Assembly (NCBI GenBank): GCA_019693395.1
Contig: JAAMXP010000222.1
Coordinates: 1-12,744, forward strand
DNA from: Ettlia oleoabundans
Taxonomy: Eukaryota; Chlorophyta; Chlorophyceae; Chlamydomonadales
Length of the DNA: 12,744 nucleotides
Direction: 5' to 3'
This document shows positions 7,374 to 12,744 of the stretch, piece by piece. Within the stretch, counting starts at the first letter, position 1, and each line of letters begins with the position of its first letter. The notes beneath the pieces were generated by a model, which ran no database searches, was not told the DNA's origin, and saw only the letters and a program-made list of their open reading frames with translations. A program made the position numbers and the translations under genes.

Positions 7374-9355
7374 ATGGGCAACAAGGTTATGGCCGATGCA
7401 CTGGAGCTTTCAGAGCGCGCAAAGGCTTTGGTGCAGAAGCTGACGGACCCCCACTTCATGAGCGCGCCCGCTGTCAGCCCCGCGGCATCCGTCCCCACCA
7501 GCGGCGTATCGGAACTTTTTGGCGCTCGCATGCCCACCAGGTGGGTGGCTGGATTACTTACAGCTGACTCAAGATTACACTGGGCACAAGGGACCGTACC
7601 GCACAGACCGTGTAGCCTACTGAGCGCTGTGGCACTCGCGCCTGACTGCAAAACATATCTGTATTGTCGCTGTCTACAAGCATCTGGCGAGTGTGCTGCT
7701 ACCAACAATTTCTTCCACTCAACTCCTGGCTTGCAGTGAGTTCAAGCGCGCGAGTGGCATTGCCTTCACATTTGTAGGCAAAATTGGCGTGGGCATCACG
7801 CTTGAAAGGGGCCGCGGCTTTATGATTGCCAAGATTCAGGTGCAGCACCAGCTCAGCCTGTTGCCGGCAGGACATGTTCTGTTGTTTCCTGCTGTCTGCA
7901 AGATGCATGCAGGCATCATTATACACATTCCTGTGCTTGGCTGTTGCTTTACCCGCTATTGATGCCTGCTAGTCAGCTTGACCCAACCAGATCTGGTCGG
8001 CCACCTGAGCCCCCCCCCACCCGCACCCACCCACCCCAACCCCACCCAACCCCAACCCCACCCTTTTCACACGTGCGTCAGCACAACCCCCTGTGTTGTG
8101 GATACTTCCACTTGCAGGGTTCGAACGGCGCCCCCACCTGGTCTGCCCCTCTCTTCATTGATGTGTCTGGCATGGGTCTGGGTGCCAGTGTAGGCTTCTC
8201 CGAGATAGAATCTGCCGTGGTGCTGACCACTCCTGCTGCTGTGGATCGCATGGCCAAGAGCTCCACCGAGTTCGGCACGGACCTGGGTGTTGCGGCGGGA
8301 CCAGGTGGATGGGGGTGCGGGCGGTTGGGGTATCGGGCCAGGGCTGCGGGCGCGCCGGTCTGATAGCTGCCTCCCTGCGTATCTTCACAACCCAAGGACA
8401 AACGAGAGGATAAGCAAAACAGGGCATATTACACTGCATAGCTGGCTCTCATACACCTTCCGCCTTGCCTGCGGCAACAAACTGCCTGCCCAAACCCACA
8501 CCTCGCGTCACCTGCCCACTGCAGTGGCTGGCCACACCAGCGCTCCTGGGCTGACCTCAGAGTTTGGGGAGGACACATTCAGCTACTCCGCCTCCAAAGG
8601 AGCCCTCATCGATTTCAGCATGCAGGGTGAGGGGCAGATCATAGCTGGTGGTACGATTGATTCGTACCATCAGTACAAATTTGTTCAAACTATCAATGAT
8701 TACAGTGAAAACGCGCCATAAGATTCTTTCACATAAAGTAGCACCCTGTGTGGTGTTTTATGGCAGGGCAGAGCGCTCTGTGTGACAAGCCATGATCTGA
8801 GTGTTGTAAGCGAGCCTATGTGCTACTTCGACACATGCCCCAGTCACTGGGCATGATTCACTTACCTGTTCATGCGCTGGCCGCCTTCATTTCCTACCGC
8901 CACCTGCAGGCACCAAGTACCACGTTTCCGCTGAGATTAACAAGGCCGTTTATGGTGCCGAGGCCTCCCCGCAGGTATAGGTGCTGCACAATCGCTGACG
9001 TAGGCATGCAGCACATGGCAAAGGAAGCTACCTAGCCTGCTGACTTGCTTTATGCTGTTTGTTATCGGGCAAAGCCTGATCATGCACAGCAGGGCTGCAT
9101 CTGGCGGTTGCAGTGAACACTGTGCATCTCTGGGAAGAACATGTCTGCAGCACCCTTGCGGATGCAAAATGCGCAATTGATTCACTTTCACCGCTTCTAT
9201 CCTTACAGGCAATTTTGAGTGGCAAGGTGCAGCCTCCCGCTGCGTTCCAGGCGCTGAACGACGCCCTGGCTGCCTACCTGGTGCGCTTCTTCTGCCAGTT
9301 GACCCTGTGCTGCCTTCATAAATTTACCCCTGCTTTCCTGCTTTGGGTTTGCTAA
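7374..9355 (+). CDS. SYLF-domain (Ysc84/SH3YL1-type) lipid-binding protein
   Basis: Exons 7374-7540, 7737-7839, 8118-8304, 8525-8626, 8910-8974 and 9209-9355 join in phase, giving 256 aa. The domain covers nearly the whole protein. An N-terminal helix (ALELSERAKALVQKL) is followed by EFKRASGIAFTFVGKIGVGI (the family's 'AKGLAI..V.KAGF' strand), then GAPTWSAPLFIDVSGMGLGA (the WSAPSAIG.G..G block), SAVVLTTPAAVDRM (FVIVLN...V..F), FGTDLGVAAGP, YSASKGALIDFSMQG (YS.SKGLFAGVSLEG), INKAVYGAEASPQAILSGKV (YYG....ARDIL.G) and a final helix. SYLF proteins bind phosphoinositides and act at membrane-actin or endosomal sites in yeast, animals and plants. No SH3, FYVE or C2 domain is fused here. The start is uncertain: the ATG at 7374 has A at -3 and G at +4, but the frame is open back to an ATG at 7092. 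The end is uncertain too: a donor at 9281 (CTG|gtgcgc) spliced to 9417 (cag|TGA) would give 232 aa and remove a hydrophobic, intron-like tail. Confidence 0.87.
8010..8063 (+). repeat. C-rich tract with CCCAACCCC/CCCACC repeats in SYLF intron 2
   Basis: Almost pure C with regular A or CA interruptions. The template strand carries many G-runs of three or more, so it can form a G-quadruplex. It lies about 55 nt before the exon 3 acceptor and may also act as an extended polypyrimidine-like region. Confidence 0.8.
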
Positions 9356-9514
9356 GCAAGACCAGGCACACACTCACCAGGACTGCGTTGCTGCGGTTGC
9401 TCTCTGCTTCTTGCAGTGAGTACAACCACCTTGCATGGACGAAAGCAAGTTACATGTGCTGGGTTGAAATCAAGAACCAATAACAACCTTCTGATAAAGA
9501 GCAGAACCCTGGCG

Positions 9515-9530
9515 CACACACACACACACA
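9515..9530 (+). repeat. (CA)8 microsatellite
   Basis: Eight CA units within the SYLF 3' UTR region. Confidence 0.9.
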
Positions 9531-9739
9531 ACTTGGATTACAACAATTGTTTTGAACATTTGGTATCGTTTGGGCTGAAAGGCGGGGACACGGCATCCCG
9601 GAGCTTCCTAGGGTAGTCGGCGTTATTGCCAGCCACTCCAGCAGCATCAGACGTGTTGAGCCAGTGAATCATAATCATGGGAGCAACACCTGGACCTAAT
9701 AAGAATAAGGAGCAGGACAATTGTGCAACTCCACTCCTT

Positions 9740-9744
9740 TGTAA
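9740..9744 (+). terminator. TGTAA polyadenylation signal of the SYLF gene
   Basis: First TGTAA after the SYLF stop: 385 nt after 9355, or 321 nt after the alternative stop at 9417-9419. Confidence 0.45.
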
Positions 9745-10258
9745 ATATGCCTTCATGCAAAAGCGAAGACCACCGTGCCTATGACATGCAGGCCACATAT
9801 GGCACGTTCTCTACCTTGCTGTGGTAAGCCTGGCAGTCCAGGGTCATGCGAGCACCAGGATGCCACGCTGTGTGTTCCGCCAAAGCGCCGTGCTACTGCC
9901 ATACCTGCAACTTGGGCGGATGCCATCCTAGAGCTGCAACTCTTTCCATTGTCGAGAAATTCAATCTGAAGCATATTCACTTGCGCGTCTTTCAACCTAT
10001 CCGTCTTGCCACCGTATGCGCAAGGTCGGATGATGGCCTGGCCGCTCACACCACGGCGGCACCCGCTCAGCGCACATAGCAGGAGTCGATGTCGGGCGTC
10101 TGCACGCCCCGGCCGCATTGTCCAAGCAGCCCAAACTAACACGATCGCTTATCTTGGTCGTATCCTGCCGCCCGTGTCCCTTTTCGCGGCTTTTTGGAAA
10201 ACTGGTTTGAAGTGGGACGCCCCTCCCGCCTGAAGCCAGTGCATTGCCGGCTGCCGCG

Positions 10259-12744
10259 ATGCCGGTGGAAAACGTACCGGCTGCCGCTGGCAAGCGGCCG
10301 GCAGAGTTGCAGGCTGGCGGCGGCAGCAAGCGGCGGCGCTCGGGGGGGGCTGAAGGAGCGTTTGATGAGATGGTGAGGTTGGCATGGGAGGGAAGAAACT
10401 GGACCGTTGTGTTTACCTGTTTCTTGCTACTTAGCCTATATTGCACCACTTTTGCTGCCTACGTGTTCTTCACTCATCGCAGCAGTGTTCAGCTGACCAT
10501 CCTGTCCATGTTTGTTTTCCTTTCCTCCAATCGGGGCTGTCACCGCTTGCAGCTGTGCCAGGCGGGGTGTGAACTGTCATCCAGCCGTGACGGTATCACG
10601 TATAAGGTGGAAGACCCACGCAAATTGAGGTGCGCTGGCAGCGGCCCCAACTGTTGGAAAAGCAGCAGCACCCGTCAGTCTTACATATAACAGATTGGCG
10701 CATCTGCTTTTCCACCTACCTACTACCTGCTTGCCTGCCTCCTTCTTTGGTTGTCCATTGGCCACAGGCGGCTGCTGGAGCAGAAGTTGACGCTCCAAGC
10801 GGAGCTGCGCGACGGTTTCATGGCTGGGCTGCACCAGCAGCTGGCCGAAGATGACGCGCTGCATGCAGCGCTCAAGCCTATGCAAGTCACGGGGGTGAGG
10901 GATTAGCACAAAGGAAAGGGTAGGGCTTTGATTGCAAACCCTGCAGTGGCACGCTGTTGCCAAGTGCTTAACAATAATCAATCCTGCTTCTCAAGGCCAT
11001 GCAACCATTGTGGCGGCGCCCCATCCGTCCCCCCCACCCCTGCCCACCCACCCACACCACCCACACCACCACCACCAATGAAATGCTGCATCGATTGATT
11101 GGCCACCAAAAGGCGCGGCAGCAGCCCTAAACACGCATGCATGAAACTGACCTAACCTGTTCCCTTGCTGCAGAACGCGCCTGATGCCGGCAACAGCTTT
11201 GTGCGGGTGCTGCTGAATGTTGCGCCTCTGCAGGTTTGTGAATGGGCATGCAGCAAGCGGGCTGGCAAATTATCTCTGTATGTTATGTGGAATTGCACAG
11301 ACAAACAAGGGGACGGTGTGTTCTTTCTGGAGCGCAGCCTCAGAGTGTAACAAATGAGACCTTCCCGCCCACCCTGCCGCCCATCTGTGTCACACTTCCG
11401 ATATGGTTGGTGCATATCATTGTCACTGCTTCCCCATGCATCACAGGCCCAGCTGTCGCAGCTGCTGCTGGAGAAGCTGGCTGCCTTGTCTGATGGGGGT
11501 GAGGAGGATGGACCACTGCCACGCCTCATACTGGGCCAGTTCCGCTGGTGGGTGGCTGCCTGATGCATAGCTGGGCACGTGGACGGGTGGCTGGGTGGCT
11601 GGGCTGGTGCCTGGCTTAACACACGGGGTCGTTGGGTGCAAGGCTGGTTCTGGGGTGGGGGGTGAGTGAGTGGGTGAGCGGGGTAGGGGGGTTGGAAACA
11701 CCATAGCCCCACCATGATATCCACATCGTCTAGCTGGCTGCGCAGCTCTGGCAAGCGCCCTGCTGTCTGCATGTGCAGGCCTCCATCAACTCGCGAGTTT
11801 CATCCACAGGCAGCACTGCCTCCCTTGTCCGATATATGGCACCACTCTCTCCAACCTTGCCTGTGTGTCCCGCCTTGCCTGATGCAGCGCCTGCTCCTCT
11901 GCGCTTTGTCATGCGTCTGTCGATCACAGATTGCTTCACCTGCATATACCCACCTATCGCTTCCTCCCCAGGCTGGACCACATTGTGGACCCGCGGGGGC
12001 TGACAGCAACGCTGTTGGAGGTGCTGGCGGGATGCACAGGTGTGGTGCAGAAGGAGGTGGTCACCTTCCTGCCTGAGGTGGCAACGGAGGAGGATCACGA
12101 GGTGGGTGTGGATGAATGGGTGGATGCGTGGGTGGGAGGGTGTGTCTATGGTCGATTGCTTAGGGTTGGGCTCAAACCTGCTGGAATTGCCCCACACTAC
12201 ATCACATAGCAACGACAAAGCACAGAAAGGCCAGATCGTTCAGCGCTTTGTTGTCCTGCCATAGCGCGTTGGCTGCACACTACTGCTAGGGTCAGTTCAT
12301 CAATCTGCGGCTGTTGCCCGCAGTTATGTGCGAACTGAGTGCATTGCAGGTGACCTAACAGATGTGCTGCCATATCACTCACCTGTTGAGTGTGCCATGC
12401 AGGCCGTGATAGAGGCGCTGAGAGGGCTGATGGGTGAGGATGGCGGCGCCTTCATCCTGCCATCAATTGAGGCCCTGGCCAACCTCTGCCTCACCCCAAC
12501 ACAGCAGGTGTGAGCACGCCTGGCTGCATGGCGGTTCCTCCTGGCTAATGGGTTCGAGGGGTTCTGTTCATGAATCCTCACATGAAAGGCCGTGTTCTGG
12601 TTGTGATTCTAGCGGTGCGCCCTGCCAGTAAGCTGCAGCGCCAGCGCGTGCGGTTATGGGCCTTTAGGGCACGCATCACCTCCGTCACCCCCAAAAACAA
12701 CGACACACACACACAACACAACACTACCCCCGCACACGCCCCGC
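10259..12744 (+). CDS. FANCD2: Fanconi anaemia D2 protein homologue, N-terminal part (continues past the window)
   Basis: Coding exons 10259-10372, 10553-10629, 10768-10894, 11174-11233, 11447-11547, 11972-12101 and 12403-12507 join in phase for 238 codons. FANCD2 pairs with FANCI and, once monoubiquitinated, clamps DNA for interstrand-crosslink repair and fork protection in the nucleus. The N terminus carries a classical bipartite nuclear signal: KR at residues 12-13, ten residues, then KRRR at 24-27. Collinear matches to vertebrate FANCD2 follow: LRRLLEQKLTLQAELRDGFM (IAFQKKLFQTLRRHP...), LLLEKLAAL, PLPRLILGQFRWLDHIVDPR (IPRLIVSQLKWLDRVVDGK), LTATLLEVLAG, VVQKEVVTFLPEVA (LQHDIITSLPEIL), and FILPSIEALANLCLTP (VPILDVLSSLRLDP). 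The family is about 1,400 residues, so the ubiquitination lysine and most of the solenoid lie outside. All introns are GT-AG. Exon 8 is unresolved: an acceptor at 12637-12638 (CTGCAG|CGC) or at 12611-12612 is possible, or it may start beyond the window. The ATG was chosen because it is first in frame; the frame upstream has only TTG. Confidence 0.9.
11029..11077 (+). repeat. C-rich tract with CCCACCCA and ACCACC repeats in FANCD2 intron 3
   Basis: CCC runs alternate with A or ACA, followed by ACC triplets. It resembles the tract in SYLF intron 2 in base content but is not a copy of it. Confidence 0.75.
11581..11696 (+). repeat. G-rich tract in FANCD2 intron 5
   Basis: About 115 nt of GGGTGGCTGGGTGGCTGGGC-type repeats passing into TGGGGTGGGGGGTGAGTGAG. 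The G-rich strand is the sense strand, so the pre-mRNA could form quadruplexes. Intron 5 is the longest assigned in this gene (424 nt). Confidence 0.75.
12102..12150 (+). repeat. GGGTG/GATG imperfect repeats in FANCD2 intron 6
   Basis: Short tandem-like GTGGGTG, GAATGGGTGGATG and GTGGGTGGGAGGG units right after the exon 6 donor. GTGGGT occurs more than once here, giving decoy donors close to the real one. Confidence 0.55.
12700..12744 (+). repeat. A/C low-complexity tract at the right edge
   Basis: CA and ACAAC repeats ending in a C-rich run that continues past the window; probably intronic within FANCD2. Confidence 0.7.

Larger units (their letters stand above)
9356..10258 (+). other. Spacer: SYLF gene 3' UTR and FANCD2 upstream region
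   Basis: No supported gene. It contains the possible last SYLF exon (TGA at 9417-9419), a (CA)8 microsatellite at 9515-9530, and TGTAA at 9740-9744. The FANCD2 promoter should lie in the last few hundred bases, but I see no clear TATA box. A 129-codon minus-strand frame at 9753-10142 has no recognisable domain and begins with GTG. Confidence 0.5.

Noticed and set aside
8627..8721. Read-through of SYLF exon 4 (frame continuing to a stop at 8719-8721)
   Set aside because: A G|gtgagg donor and the family match of exon 5 show this is intron.
9753..10142. 129-codon minus-strand frame between the SYLF gene and FANCD2
   Set aside because: GTG start, no recognisable domain, no clear splice partners. 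A small gene cannot be fully excluded.
12550..12566. tRNA T-loop-like GGTTCGAGGGGTTC
   Set aside because: No acceptor stem or anticodon arm can be built around it; it lies in a FANCD2 intron.
1..12744. Defence island, biosynthetic cluster or mobile element
   Set aside because: All recognised genes are eukaryotic housekeeping or repair genes. I found no terminal inverted repeats, transposase, reverse transcriptase or CRISPR-like arrays.

Overview
The window reads as nuclear DNA of a photosynthetic-lineage eukaryote, most likely a chlorophyte green alga. The GC content is moderately high by eye. Protein matches are broken into short exons joined by GT-AG introns of about 140-420 nt. TGTAA, the usual green-algal polyadenylation signal, lies downstream of three of the genes. 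There are no Shine-Dalgarno-led operons, no rRNA or tRNA genes, no CRISPR array and no recognisable transposon. The species cannot be named from this sequence.

Layout, left to right. (1) Positions 1-2355, minus strand: a multi-exon gene for a Ser/Ala/Pro-rich protein of unknown function, running off the left edge. Several exons are supported by coding-like frames and matching splice phases; the middle joins are unresolved and it could be two genes. (2) Positions 2524-3840, plus strand: a complete four-exon, 270-aa leucine-rich-repeat protein of the LRRC57 type, with a likely lipidated N terminus and one GC-AG intron. It is divergent from gene 1, with only 168 bp between the two start codons. 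(3) Positions 4744-6072, plus strand: ribosomal protein eS27 (RPS27), 86 aa in four exons, the first coding exon being just the ATG. (4) Positions 7374-9355, plus strand: a stand-alone SYLF (Ysc84/SH3YL1-type) lipid-binding-domain protein in six exons, with alternative N and C termini. (5) From 10259 to the right edge, plus strand: the 5' part of a FANCD2 homologue. Seven coding exons (238 codons) correspond to roughly the first sixth of the family's length, and the gene continues outside the window.

The genes look like unrelated housekeeping and repair neighbours (translation, membrane/lipid binding, interstrand-crosslink repair), not a functional cluster or defence island. Spacers of 0.9-1.3 kb hold 3' UTRs and promoters with no further gene I can support. 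Introns contain several C-rich or G-rich tracts with quadruplex potential. I found no convincing new biological system. The items most worth following are the unidentified minus-strand gene, the GC-AG intron, the alternative starts and ends of RPS27 and the SYLF gene, and the compact divergent promoter.
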